A stretch of DNA of 64,000 nt from Flavobacterium bizetiae (GCF_902804475.1 NZ_CADCSU010000023.1:1-64000); one strand, 5' to 3'; counted from the stretch's first letter, positions 27,055 to 35,244 are shown. Made by a program: numbers and translations. The notes: generated by a model not told the origin, from the letters alone.

Positions 27055-27105
27055 TGCAATTTTGTTGCAAATATACAAGATTATTTTAATTGCAACATTG
27101 TTGCG
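27055..27105. promoter_or_regulatory. Two candidate Zur operators, TGCAA-N5-TTGC(A/G)
   Basis: Two sites share the same architecture: TGCAA-TTTTG-TTGCA (27055-27069) and TGCAA-CATTG-TTGCG (27091-27105); the second holds the perfect palindrome GCAACATTGTTGC. Their starts are 36 bases apart in the 93-base gap between the divergent merC-like operon and the Fur/Zur gene. Operator function is inferred from position and symmetry. Confidence 0.6.
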
Positions 27106-27128
27106 ATAATATTTTTTAATACAATAAA

Positions 27129-27521
27129 ATGAAAACAACAAGAAATACAGCAGCAAAGACGGCCGTTTTAGAGATATTTGAGAAATCTAAAACAGCGCTG
27201 TCTCATACCGAAATTCAAAAACAAACAGGAGATTTGTGTGATCGCGTTACGATTTACAGAATATTAGATCGCTTGGTCAATGACGATATCATACACAAAA
27301 TTGTAAATCTTGACGGAACGGTAAAGTATGCAAAATGCCATCATCATGCCCAAAGAGTACACATTCATAATCATGCTCATTTTAGTTGTGAAAAATGTTT
27401 AGAGATTACTTGTCTTGAAAATGTAAAGCCGAGTTACATTATTCCGCATAATTATAAAGTAAACGACATAAACTTTACATTGTCAGGTTTATGTCCAAAT
27501 TGTTTGAATTCTAACATTTAA
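27129..27521 (+). CDS. Fur-family transcriptional regulator, probably Zur
   Basis: A 130-residue Fur-family repressor. The winged helix spans about residues 1-75 (ILDRLVNDDIIHKI). The structural zinc site is complete with Cys87/Cys90 (CEKC) and Cys122/Cys125 (CPNC). The His-rich CHHHAQRVHIHNHAHFSC stretch (residues 70-87) supplies regulatory metal ligands. Divergence from a COG0523 and MerC-like operon points to zinc sensing. Candidate operators lie in the shared promoter region. Iron (Fur) or peroxide (PerR) sensing cannot be excluded by sequence alone, but context favours Zur. Confidence 0.8.
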   Translation: MKTTRNTAAKTAVLEIFEKSKTALSHTEIQKQTGDLCDRVTIYRILDRLVNDDIIHKIVNLDGTVKYAKCHHHAQRVHIHNHAHFSCEKCLEITCLENVKPSYIIPHNYKVNDINFTLSGLCPNCLNSNI

Positions 27522-27546
27522 GATTTAGACTGGCCTAAAAATTTTG

Positions 27547-27576
27547 TTGTGCGAATATAATTTATCCCTATATTTG
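27547..27576 (+). promoter_or_regulatory. Bacteroidota-type promoter for mntH
   Basis: TTG (27547-27549), 19 bases, then TATATTTG (27569-27576) match the TTG-N17-23-TAnnTTTG consensus, 20 bases before the mntH start codon. Confidence 0.65.
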
Positions 27577-27595
27577 TTCAAACAACATTTTTACA

Positions 27596-29464
27596 ATGGG
27601 TAAATCTTTAGAAGAAGTTCATCAATCGGTTGCAACACAGCATAAAAAAACAGGTTTTAGAAAAATATTAGCCTTTTTAGGCCCAGCCTACCTGGTAAGT
27701 GTAGGATATATGGATCCGGGAAACTGGGCCACAGATATAGCCGGCGGTAGTCAATTTGGGTACTCGCTACTTTGGGTTTTGTTAATGAGTAACTTAATGG
27801 CTTTGTTGCTTCAAAGCTTAAGTGCACGTCTTGGAATTGTAACGCAGCGCGATCTGGCGCAGGCTTCTCGAGAAACGTATTCTAAGTTTATCAATTATAT
27901 CTTATACTTTCTGGCCGAAATTGCCATTGCGGCCTGTGATTTAGCCGAAGTGCTAGGAATGGCGATTGGTATTAATCTTCTTTTTGATATTCCGCTTATC
28001 GAAGGTGTTTTGATCACCGTATTAGATACTTTCTTGTTGCTTTTCCTGATCAATAAAGGAATTCGAAAAATGGAGGCTTTTATTATTGTATTGGTAGCGA
28101 TTATTGGATTTTCTTTCATTTTTGAAATGATCTTTGCAGAACCAGAACTGGACAAAGTTTTTTACGGACTTATTCCGTCAATGCCTAATTCTGCTGCTTT
28201 GTATATTGCTATCGGAATTATTGGAGCAACTGTAATGCCGCACAACTTGTATCTGCATTCTTCTTTGGTACAAACCCGAAAATTCGATCGTACGCCAGCC
28301 GGAATTAAACAGGCTTTAAAATACAATCTTATCGATTCGACAATCGCTCTGAATCTTGCTTTCTTTGTAAATGCTGCCATTTTAATTTTGGCTGCAGCCA
28401 CATTTTACAAGAACGGAATGTTTGAGGTTGCGGAAATTCAGGACGCACATCAATTTCTGGAACCTCTATTAGGAACCAAATGGGCGCCTATTTTATTTGC
28501 CGTTGCTTTGATCGCCGCGGGACAAAGTTCGACTGTAACGGGAACTTTGGCCGGACAAATCGTAATGGAGGGGTATTTGAATTTAAGGATTCAGCCTTGG
28601 GTACGCCGAATCATAACGCGTTTAATTGCTATTGTTCCTGCTGTTGTCGTGATTTTAATTTATGGCGATAGCGTAACCGGGAAATTACTGATTTTAAGTC
28701 AGGTTATTTTGAGCTTACAATTGGGCTTTGCGATTATTCCGTTGATTCACTTTGTGAGTGACAAAAGCAAAATGAAGGGGTTTCATATTTCGAAAACGAC
28801 ACAAATCGTGGCCTGGATTATTGCTTTGATTATTGTTTCTCTAAATGCAAAATTGGTTTATGACGAGATTACTTCGTGGTTAGAAAACTCAGATCATCCT
28901 ATGATTCTTTGGTTTACCGTTGTTCCGCTTGCTTTTGCGTTTCTGGCGTTATTGTTATACATCATTGCAAAACCGTTTATTGCCAGAGCCAAATCGAATA
29001 TTGAAAATCATTCGCCTCATCATTTAAAATTGGTTTATACTCCAAAAGAAACTTACGGCAAGAAAAATATAGCCATTTCAGTCGATTTTTCGAAAGCCGA
29101 TGAAGCTGCACTTAACAATGCGTTCGAATTGGGCGGAATCGACGCGCAATACACCTTAATTCATATTGTAGAAACGGTTGGCGCATTAATGTACGGCGGT
29201 CATGTTGACGATCACGAAACGACTATCGACGAAAAATTATTATTAGAATATAAAGAAATGCTTTCGCAGAAGGGCTTCAGGATCGAAACGGAACTTGGTT
29301 TTGGAAAACCTAACACCGTGATTCCGAATATTATTAATGCAGGGAATTTTGATATTCTGGTGATGGGAACCCACGGCCACACTGGATTAAAAGATATTTT
29401 ATTTGGTACAACGGTAGACAAATTGAGACACAAAATTTCAATACCTTTGTTGATTGTTAAATAA
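27596..29464 (+). CDS. mntH: Nramp divalent metal transporter fused to a universal stress domain
   Basis: A 622-residue inner membrane protein. Residues about 1-465 are an Nramp transporter for Mn2+ or Fe2+ with proton coupling: the TM1 motif DPGN (Asp40-Asn43) and TM6 motif MPH (Met214-His216) that bind the metal are intact. Residues about 480-622 are a cytoplasmic UspA domain with the ATP-binding pattern G-x2-G-x9-G-T in MGTHGHTGLKDILFGTT. Standard MntH is near 410-440 residues, so the Usp part is an addition and may regulate transport. The next gene encodes an MntR/DtxR-type repressor. Confidence 0.9.
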   Translation: MGKSLEEVHQSVATQHKKTGFRKILAFLGPAYLVSVGYMDPGNWATDIAGGSQFGYSLLWVLLMSNLMALLLQSLSARLGIVTQRDLAQASRETYSKFINYILYFLAEIAIAACDLAEVLGMAIGINLLFDIPLIEGVLITVLDTFLLLFLINKGIRKMEAFIIVLVAIIGFSFIFEMIFAEPELDKVFYGLIPSMPNSAALYIAIGIIGATVMPHNLYLHSSLVQTRKFDRTPAGIKQALKYNLIDSTIALNLAFFVNAAILILAAATFYKNGMFEVAEIQDAHQFLEPLLGTKWAPILFAVALIAAGQSSTVTGTLAGQIVMEGYLNLRIQPWVRRIITRLIAIVPAVVVILIYGDSVTGKLLILSQVILSLQLGFAIIPLIHFVSDKSKMKGFHISKTTQIVAWIIALIIVSLNAKLVYDEITSWLENSDHPMILWFTVVPLAFAFLALLLYIIAKPFIARAKSNIENHSPHHLKLVYTPKETYGKKNIAISVDFSKADEAALNNAFELGGIDAQYTLIHIVETVGALMYGGHVDDHETTIDEKLLLEYKEMLSQKGFRIETELGFGKPNTVIPNIINAGNFDILVMGTHGHTGLKDILFGTTVDKLRHKISIPLLIVK

Positions 29465-29469
29465 AGGGA

Positions 29470-29545
29470 CTAAGGTTCTGAGTTGCTAAGGTTCTAAGGT
29501 TTTTCTTTAGATACTTAAAAAAAACTTAGCAACTCAGAATCTTAG
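29470..29545. repeat. Inverted repeat of the 'aaggttctaag' family
   Basis: Arms of 21 bases (29470-29490 and 29525-29545) match at 20 positions, giving a long hairpin in the 102-base gap between mntH and mntR; the phrase AAGGTTCTAAGG recurs near 30970-31010 and 60178-60220. It may attenuate mntR expression from the mntH promoter. Confidence 0.7.
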
Positions 29546-29566
29546 AACCTTAGAACCTTTCAAAAA

Positions 29567-30220
29567 ATGACTTTTTCAGAAGAAAACTATCTAAAATCGA
29601 TATATCATCTTACTACTTCTAATGATTCAGAAGTGAGCACGAACGCTATTGCGGAAATGATGGAGACTAAAGCTTCATCGGTTACGGATATGCTTAAAAA
29701 GCTTGCGGAAAAGGATTTGGTAAATTATAAAAAGTATCAGGGTGTTTCTTTAACGGAAAACGGAAAATTAGCGGCTAAAATGATTGTGAGAAAACATCGC
29801 CTTTGGGAAGTATTTTTGGTTGAAAAACTGAATTTTTCCTGGGATGAAGTTCATGATATTGCAGAACAGCTGGAACACATCAAATCGGAACAATTGATTA
29901 ATCGTTTGGATGATTTTTTAGGAAATCCTACGGAAGATCCGCATGGTGACCCGATTCCGGATGCCAATGGAAGAATTGTTAAGATCGAGAAACATCTACT
30001 TTCTGAATTAACTGAAAACCAAACCGGAATTTGCGTGGGTGTAAAAGATACTTCGTCTGAATTTTTACAATATCTGGACAAACAAGGAATTGCTCTGGGT
30101 TCTCAAATCGAGCTTTTATCTAAAGAATCTTTTGATTTATCTGTGAAGATTAAAATTGATGGTCGTGAATTGTCAATTTCGAATAAGATTGCTTCGAATT
30201 TGTTTGTGAAGCTGGTTTAA
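29567..30220 (+). CDS. mntR: DtxR/MntR-family metal-dependent repressor
   Basis: A 217-residue repressor. The N-terminal winged helix (about 1-60, NAIAEMMETKASSVTDMLKKL) is followed by a metal-binding/dimerisation domain with VRKHRLWEVFLVEKLNFSWDEVHDIAEQLEHIKS and a C-terminal SH3-like FeoA domain (about residues 145-217, TGICVGVKD...IASNLFVKLV). This three-domain form is the DtxR/IdeR layout. Position after the Nramp gene supports manganese or iron sensing and control of mntH. Confidence 0.87.
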   Translation: MTFSEENYLKSIYHLTTSNDSEVSTNAIAEMMETKASSVTDMLKKLAEKDLVNYKKYQGVSLTENGKLAAKMIVRKHRLWEVFLVEKLNFSWDEVHDIAEQLEHIKSEQLINRLDDFLGNPTEDPHGDPIPDANGRIVKIEKHLLSELTENQTGICVGVKDTSSEFLQYLDKQGIALGSQIELLSKESFDLSVKIKIDGRELSISNKIASNLFVKLV

Positions 30221-30246
30221 GGACTATTTCACGGAGAAGTCTGCTT

Positions 30247-30354
30247 ATTTTTGTCATCCCGAGGAACGAGGGATCTCCACAAGAAACTAACGCAACGAAT
30301 TTTACTTTGTCGAGCTACTCCTGAAGATCCCTCGTTCCTCGGGATGACAAAAAT
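30247..30354. repeat. Long hairpin with perfect 29 bp arms
   Basis: The left arm (30247-30275, containing GTCATCCCGAGGAACGAGGG) and right arm (30326-30354) are exact complements over 29 bases around a 50-base loop. The word GTCATCCCGAG is of the widely scattered intergenic type also visible, in TTCGACTTCGCTCAGG form, at 30393, 56696 and 60685. Confidence 0.8.
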
Positions 30355-30464
30355 GCGGTTATGCTCATAAAGATGAATTATAACAAAACAGGGCTTCGAC
30401 TTCGCTCAGCCTGACAAACGAGGCATTATACTTTATGTGTTAAAAGTTTCATCAACGTCGGTTT

Positions 30465-30545
30465 TTAGCCCCGATAGTAGCGACATCCTTTGCTTGCCTT
30501 CTTTAGGCAAGTAAAGATATAGCGGATAGCGGGATTAGCTCCTAA
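30465..30545. repeat. Structured flavobacterial intergenic element ('AGCCCCGATAG ... AGCGGATAGCGGGA')
   Basis: The element starts TTTTAGCCCCGATAGTAGCG, has an internal hairpin CTTGCCT-(TCTTT)-AGGCAAG with further CTTT/AAAG pairing, then ATAGCGGATAGCGGGATTAGC. I recall similar sequences in many flavobacterial intergenes but cannot check this here. It lies between convergent mntR and the unknown gene at 30562, near the 3' end of the latter. Confidence 0.5.
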
Positions 30546-30561
30546 ATCCAATAAAAGTTAT

Positions 30562-30963
30562 TTAAACAATTCCTTTCTCGATCATTTCTAACATTACGGG
30601 CGAAGCGTTCTTGAATGTTGGTTCTTGCTCGATAATACTTCCTGCGTTTTTTTTGTTTACTTTAAAAGTCACATCGTTATCTGTGGTAAACAATAAAGCG
30701 GTCAAAAACGGATTTTTGATATAGGTTCCTAAAACCAATAAAGCTTCGTCTAAAGTATGTGTGCTTTCGATTTCTTCGGTTTTATAACGGGTTGTTAAGG
30801 CGATGGAATAGGTATTGTCTTCGTTTATCGCCAAACGGAAATAGATGTTTTTGATCTCGGTATCACCGATGGTTTTTGCTAAAGTAAGTTTGGCAAAAGT
30901 TCCGGCTTTGATGCTTTCTTTAACGCGTTCGCAAAAAAGGGCGAATATTGGTTCGTATGACAT
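30562..30963 (-). CDS. Unknown cytoplasmic protein
   Basis: A 133-residue protein with no signal peptide and no motif I recognise. It begins MSYEPIFALFCERVKESIKAGTFAKLTLAKTIG and has alternating strands and helices; the middle (YFRLAINEDNTYSIALTTRYKTEE) looks like a small alpha-beta fold. It stands alone between two repeat-rich gaps and may be conserved in flavobacteria, since the reading frame is intact and codon use matches its neighbours. Confidence 0.6.
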   Translation of the reverse strand: MSYEPIFALFCERVKESIKAGTFAKLTLAKTIGDTEIKNIYFRLAINEDNTYSIALTTRYKTEEIESTHTLDEALLVLGTYIKNPFLTALLFTTDNDVTFKVNKKNAGSIIEQEPTFKNASPVMLEMIEKGIV

Positions 30964-31019
30964 TTTTTTTTAAGGTTCTAAGGTTCTGAGATACTAAGGT
31001 TCTAAGTTTTTAAAACCTT

Positions 31020-31127
31020 GTCTATGATATTTAACCGCAAAGTTCGCAAAGATTTACGCAAGGATCACTAAGTTTTATAAGTTTCTTATGTGCTTTGCGT
31101 AAATCTTACTCCCGATAGCTATCGGGA
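31020..31127. repeat. Inverted repeat of the 'ccgcaaagttcgc' family with an 18 bp palindrome
   Basis: TTAACCGCAAAGTTCGC (about 31032) and GATTTACGCAAGG face TGCGTAAATC (about 31097); the gap ends with the palindrome TCCCGATAGCTATCGGGA (31110-31127), identical to that at 21717-21734. It follows the stop of the enoyl-CoA hydratase gene by 16 bases, so it may end that transcript. Confidence 0.6.
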
Positions 31128-31142
31128 TTGGTTAAGGAAAAA

Positions 31143-31925
31143 TTACTTTCCTGTAAATTCAGCTTTTCTTTTCTCTAAGAATGCCGTTGTTCCTTCTTTA
31201 AAATCCTGAGTTCCGAAACATTTCCCGAATGATTTTATCTCGGTTTCGAAACCGTCTTTTCCGTCTTTATAATTAGCGTTGATGGCTTTTATAGCTTTAT
31301 TTATGGCAAACGGAGCATTTTTAATGATTTTTTGAGCAATTGTGGTCGTAAATGCTAAAAGTTCTGATTGTGGCACTACGTGATTTACTAAACCGTATTG
31401 TTTGGCTTCTTCAGCAGAAATCATGGCTGCTGTCATGATCATTTCCATCGCGCGGCCCTTACCTACTAATTGTGGCAAACGTTGTGTTCCTCCGTAACCT
31501 GGAATTAATCCTAAGGTTACTTCCGGCAATCCCATTTTGGCATTGTCTGATGCTACTCTAAAATGACACGCCATGGCTAATTCCAGTCCGCCGCCAAGAG
31601 CAAAACCGTTAACGGCTGCAATTACGGGTTTCTTTAGATTCTCTATATGATCGAATAGTTTTTCTTGTCCTTCGGCCGCCAATTGCGCTCCTTCGATAAT
31701 GGTATAATTGGCAAATTCTGAAATATCGGCTCCGGCTACAAATGCTTTTTCGCCAAATCCGGTTAATATAATTACACGAACATCGTCGTTTTTACCTAAT
31801 AATTTAATGGCTTTACTCAAGTCGCTGATAGTCGCTTTGTTTAAAGCATTTAACTTTGTTGGTCGATTAATGGTTACGGTCGCAATTTTTTCTTCAATTG
31901 AGATTAAAAGATTTTCGTAGTTCAT
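31143..31925 (-). CDS. Enoyl-CoA hydratase/isomerase family protein
   Basis: A 260-residue crotonase-fold enzyme. Both catalytic glutamates of true hydratases are present: Glu115 in GFALGGGLELAMAC and Glu135 in GLPEVTLGLIPGYGGTQRLP. The oxyanion-hole segment AFVAGADISEF (residues 61-71) is normal. It most likely hydrates short-chain enoyl-CoA such as crotonyl-CoA in fatty acid or amino acid breakdown. It lies 10 bases after the histidine kinase gene on the same strand, with no obvious functional link. Confidence 0.88.
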   Translation of the reverse strand: MNYENLLISIEEKIATVTINRPTKLNALNKATISDLSKAIKLLGKNDDVRVIILTGFGEKAFVAGADISEFANYTIIEGAQLAAEGQEKLFDHIENLKKPVIAAVNGFALGGGLELAMACHFRVASDNAKMGLPEVTLGLIPGYGGTQRLPQLVGKGRAMEMIMTAAMISAEEAKQYGLVNHVVPQSELLAFTTTIAQKIIKNAPFAINKAIKAINANYKDGKDGFETEIKSFGKCFGTQDFKEGTTAFLEKRKAEFTGK

Positions 31926-31935
31926 GACGGTTAGT

Positions 31936-33408
31936 TTATGAGTTTGTTATGGGTAAAGAAACTCTAAATGTGGTTCCTTTTCCGTATGTTGATTCAAAGG
32001 TAATTGTTCCTTTGTAATTTTCGATGATGTTTTTTATAATTCCGAGTCCAAGTCCCATTCCGCTGGTTTTGGTGGTGAATTTTGGTTCGAAAATTCTGCC
32101 GATATCTTGTTTCTGAATTCCGATTCCGTTGTCTTTTACCGCAATTTCTACATTATTGTTTCTGCGTTTTACAGTTACGACGATAGATTTATGAAACTGA
32201 CTTTCCGGAATGGCCTGCGTGGCATTTTTAACGAGATTGGTAATCACACGGATCAATTGTGTACGATCCATTTTTGAGATGATTTCTTCTTCTTCGCTTT
32301 CGAAAACAATATAATCTTCGTTAAAAATATCTAATGCTAATTCCACCACTTCAACCACATTTAAGGTTTCGTTTTGTTGCGCGGGCATAGAGGCAAAATT
32401 CGAAAATGCCGATGCCACCGCTGTCATGGTATCGATTTGCTGAATTAAAGTTTCGGAATAATCGTTTAATTTTTGTTTTACATCCGGTGCAGTTGGATCG
32501 AACTTACGTTGAAAACTCTGCACGGTTAACCTCATCGGCGTAAGCGGATTTTTAATTTCGTGCGCGACTTGTTTTGCCATTTCACGCCAGGCTTCTTCAC
32601 GTTCGCTTTGGGCTAGTTTTATGGCGCTGGTTTCGAGCTTGTCAACCATTCCGTTGTAAGCCTTTATCAGGAAGTTGACCTCTTTGCTATTGGCTTCTAA
32701 TACGATTTTCTCGTTTTTCTGATCCAGATTGGTTTCTTCTAAACGATCTGAAATGGTTTTTAGTGATTTTGTAATATAAGTTGAAAGGAAATACGCCAAA
32801 GCAAAAGCGACAACCAGCATAAACGAATATACTTGGCTCAAACGAATCAGGAAAGTATTTAATTCGTTGTCATAATAACCATCGTCTTCTAAATATGGAA
32901 GATTTAGGATTCCAAGTGGCTTGAATTTTTCGTCTTTGATTAAACTGTATGAAGATCTATTTTTAACTCCGTCGATGGTTTTAATGTCTACAAATCGCTT
33001 TTCGATAGAAGAACGAACCAGTTTCAGGATATATTCCGGAATTGGCGGCGCTACTTTATCTACGGCAAAGGATTCTTTTGAGGATTTTAGTAGTTTCCCG
33101 TCAAGGCTATAAATATTGATTTCGATTTTGTGAATCTGGGCTAATTCGTGGATTTTATCTTTAAAGATAAGATCGAGATTTCCTGTTTTTAAAGGATAAG
33201 TTGTAGTCGAAAGCACATAATTGATGTGTTCTTTTACTGCATTTTCTTTACGTTCGAGACGTTCCTGATGGTATTCTTTTGCCTCATTCTTGAACTGAAT
33301 TATCGAAATAGAGGCTAATAAAAAGGATGCTACAACTATCAATACAATCATCGAAAGGAAAATCCTAACACGCAATGAAAGCATCGACATTTTGAAGTTG
33401 TTAAGCAT
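31936..33408 (-). CDS. NtrY-like membrane sensor histidine kinase
   Basis: A 490-residue kinase. Two membrane segments (about residues 13-37 and 191-212) bracket a periplasmic sensor domain of about 150 residues; a HAMP-like linker precedes the HisKA domain with His283 in AKQVAHEIKNPLTPMRL, then N-box NLVKNATQAIP, G1 DNGIGI and G2 GMGLGLGI. All catalytic elements are intact. The H-box EIKNPLTP is of the NtrY/HPK4 type. No response regulator gene is adjacent, so the partner is unknown. It may share a transcript with the enoyl-CoA hydratase gene. Confidence 0.87.
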   Translation of the reverse strand: MLNNFKMSMLSLRVRIFLSMIVLIVVASFLLASISIIQFKNEAKEYHQERLERKENAVKEHINYVLSTTTYPLKTGNLDLIFKDKIHELAQIHKIEINIYSLDGKLLKSSKESFAVDKVAPPIPEYILKLVRSSIEKRFVDIKTIDGVKNRSSYSLIKDEKFKPLGILNLPYLEDDGYYDNELNTFLIRLSQVYSFMLVVAFALAYFLSTYITKSLKTISDRLEETNLDQKNEKIVLEANSKEVNFLIKAYNGMVDKLETSAIKLAQSEREEAWREMAKQVAHEIKNPLTPMRLTVQSFQRKFDPTAPDVKQKLNDYSETLIQQIDTMTAVASAFSNFASMPAQQNETLNVVEVVELALDIFNEDYIVFESEEEEIISKMDRTQLIRVITNLVKNATQAIPESQFHKSIVVTVKRRNNNVEIAVKDNGIGIQKQDIGRIFEPKFTTKTSGMGLGLGIIKNIIENYKGTITFESTYGKGTTFRVSLPITNS

Positions 33409-33422
33409 ATATTTTTAGTATT

Positions 33423-33472
33423 CAGTCTCAGTTTTCAGTCTCAGTCCCCGCATAAACTGAAAACTGAGACTG
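33423..33472. repeat. Inverted repeat of the 'cagtctcagttttcagt' family
   Basis: CAGTCTCAGTTTTCAGT (33423-33439) pairs exactly with 33456-33472, a 17 bp stem. The same words occur at 40755-40812 and 60775-60850. It follows the hemJ stop and may terminate that transcript. Confidence 0.75.
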
Positions 33473-33482
33473 CGACTGAAAA

Positions 33483-34031
33483 CTATTTTCTTTCTCTTAT
33501 TCTTTTATAAAAACGGAAACCAAGCATTATTAAAACCGAGAATACAATAATTCCGATTACGCCGAAAATCCAGTTGATGGCACTTTTTAAAATTACTAAA
33601 AAAACCACAGCAAAAAGTATAATCGTTGCGCCTTCATTCCATAAACGCATAAAATTGTTGGAATATTTTACTTCATCATTTTGCAATTGCTTGAAAATTT
33701 GATGACATTTTAAGTGGTACAAATACAACAAGAAAACGAAAGCCAATTTTACGTGCATCCATGGCATTTTAAGCCAGGCCATTCCTAAGTCTGTAAAAAA
33801 CAACATCCAAAAAGCAAAAATACTTGCCAAAATTGCTGATGGCCAGGTAATAATGTACCACAAACGGTATGACATTATTTTGTATTGTGCTTGTAAAATT
33901 TCCTTTTCAGGCGAAGGTTTTTCGTTGGCTTCTATTTGATACACAAATAAACGCACAATATAAAATAATCCCGCAAACCAGGTTATTACAAAAATAAGAT
34001 GTAATGATTTTAAGTAGTTATAGTATTCCAT
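33483..34031 (-). CDS. hemJ: Protoporphyrinogen IX oxidase, HemJ type
   Basis: A 182-residue inner membrane protein with four to five membrane segments, of the HemJ (UPF0093) group in the CopD superfamily. It oxidises protoporphyrinogen IX to protoporphyrin IX. Visible family features are LKSLHLIFVITWFAGLFYIVRLFVY (with the conserved His and Arg), RLWYIITWPSAILA, and WMHVKLAFVFLLYLYHLKC. It lies 52 bases after ferrochelatase on the same strand, consistent with the penultimate heme step. No HemG or HemY is seen in the window, so HemJ is probably the organism's enzyme for this step. Confidence 0.85.
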   Translation of the reverse strand: MEYYNYLKSLHLIFVITWFAGLFYIVRLFVYQIEANEKPSPEKEILQAQYKIMSYRLWYIITWPSAILASIFAFWMLFFTDLGMAWLKMPWMHVKLAFVFLLYLYHLKCHQIFKQLQNDEVKYSNNFMRLWNEGATIILFAVVFLVILKSAINWIFGVIGIIVFSVLIMLGFRFYKRIRERK

Positions 34032-34083
34032 TATAAAGTCTTTTTTCTTTACGCTCTATTTTCTTTACTCTTTGTTCTATTTT

Positions 34084-35097
34084 CTATTTAGCCCAATCGT
34101 TAATCCAATTTCCAACGGTCTGGCACCATTCATCGTCGTCATTCAAACACGGAATTGCTAAGAAATTCCCGCCTCCGTTTTTCTCGAAGTCTTCTTTCGC
34201 GCGCATTGCAATTTCCTCCAGCGTTTCTAAACAATCAGAAACAAAAGCAGGCGTAACAACCGCAAGATTTTTGATTCCTTTTCCTGGCATTTTGTCGATT
34301 TCAACATCTGTATAAGGCTCTAACCATTTGTCTCCTGCTAAACGCGACTGAAAAGTCAGACTGTATTTATCTTCAGGAAGTCCTAATAGTTTCACCACTT
34401 GTCTGGTTGTTTCGTAACATTGGTGACGGTAACAGAAATCATGTGCAGGTGATGGTGTATTACAACAAGAACCATCAATTTTGCAATGTGATTTTGTTAC
34501 ATCGGTTTTGCGAATATGACGCTCCGGGATTCCGTGGTATGAGAATAATAAATGATCATAATCAAAACCAACTAAATGTTTCTGAATAGAATCCGCCAAA
34601 TTCTTGATATAGTCCGGTTTGTTATAAAATGCCGGAACATCTGTAAAAGTCATTTGAGGGAATTTCTTTTTACGAATTTCTTCTGCTTTTACTAAAATAG
34701 TCAAAGTCGAAGCCATTGCGTATTGCGGATATAACGGGAAAAGTAATACCTCTGTAACTCCTTTATCATGCAATTCCTGAAGTCCTTTTTCGATTGTCAT
34801 GCTTCCGTAGCGCATTGCTAAAGCAACCGGAACATTTACTAAAGGCTGCACTTTTTCCTGCATTCTTTCAGAAAGTACTACTAACGGAGAACCTTCGTCC
34901 CACCAAATTTTTGCGTAAGCGTGAGCTGATTCTTCTGGTCTTTTTCTTAAAATAATACCACGAACCAACAAAGCTCTCAATAAATACGGAACATCGATCA
35001 CGTATTTATCCATTAAAAATTCGTCTAAGTATGGTTTTACATCTTTTGGTGTTGGACTTTCCGGAGATCCTAAGTTTACTAATAATACGCCTTTCAT
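34084..35097 (-). CDS. hemH: Ferrochelatase
   Basis: A 337-residue ferrochelatase that inserts Fe2+ into protoporphyrin IX. The start GVLLVNLGSPESPTPKDVKPYLDEFLMD is diagnostic; LLFSYHGIPERH contains the metal-binding histidine, and FQSRLAGDKWLEPYTD is the second conserved block. A Cys-rich insert (CKIDGSCCNTPSPAHDFCYRHQCYE) in the middle could hold an additional Fe-S site; some bacterial ferrochelatases have one. It precedes hemJ on the same strand. Confidence 0.93.
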   Translation of the reverse strand: MKGVLLVNLGSPESPTPKDVKPYLDEFLMDKYVIDVPYLLRALLVRGIILRKRPEESAHAYAKIWWDEGSPLVVLSERMQEKVQPLVNVPVALAMRYGSMTIEKGLQELHDKGVTEVLLFPLYPQYAMASTLTILVKAEEIRKKKFPQMTFTDVPAFYNKPDYIKNLADSIQKHLVGFDYDHLLFSYHGIPERHIRKTDVTKSHCKIDGSCCNTPSPAHDFCYRHQCYETTRQVVKLLGLPEDKYSLTFQSRLAGDKWLEPYTDVEIDKMPGKGIKNLAVVTPAFVSDCLETLEEIAMRAKEDFEKNGGGNFLAIPCLNDDDEWCQTVGNWINDWAK

Positions 35098-35244
35098 TAT
35101 AATTTTATTGCTTTAGGCTTTAAGCTTTGGGCTTTAAGCATTTGTTTAAATTTTCGTCAAAAGTATTGTATGTAACTTTTTAGAAATATGATAATTATTA
35201 TTTTTTATTTATACCTTGATTTGTAAAATTGATTCTGGATCAGT

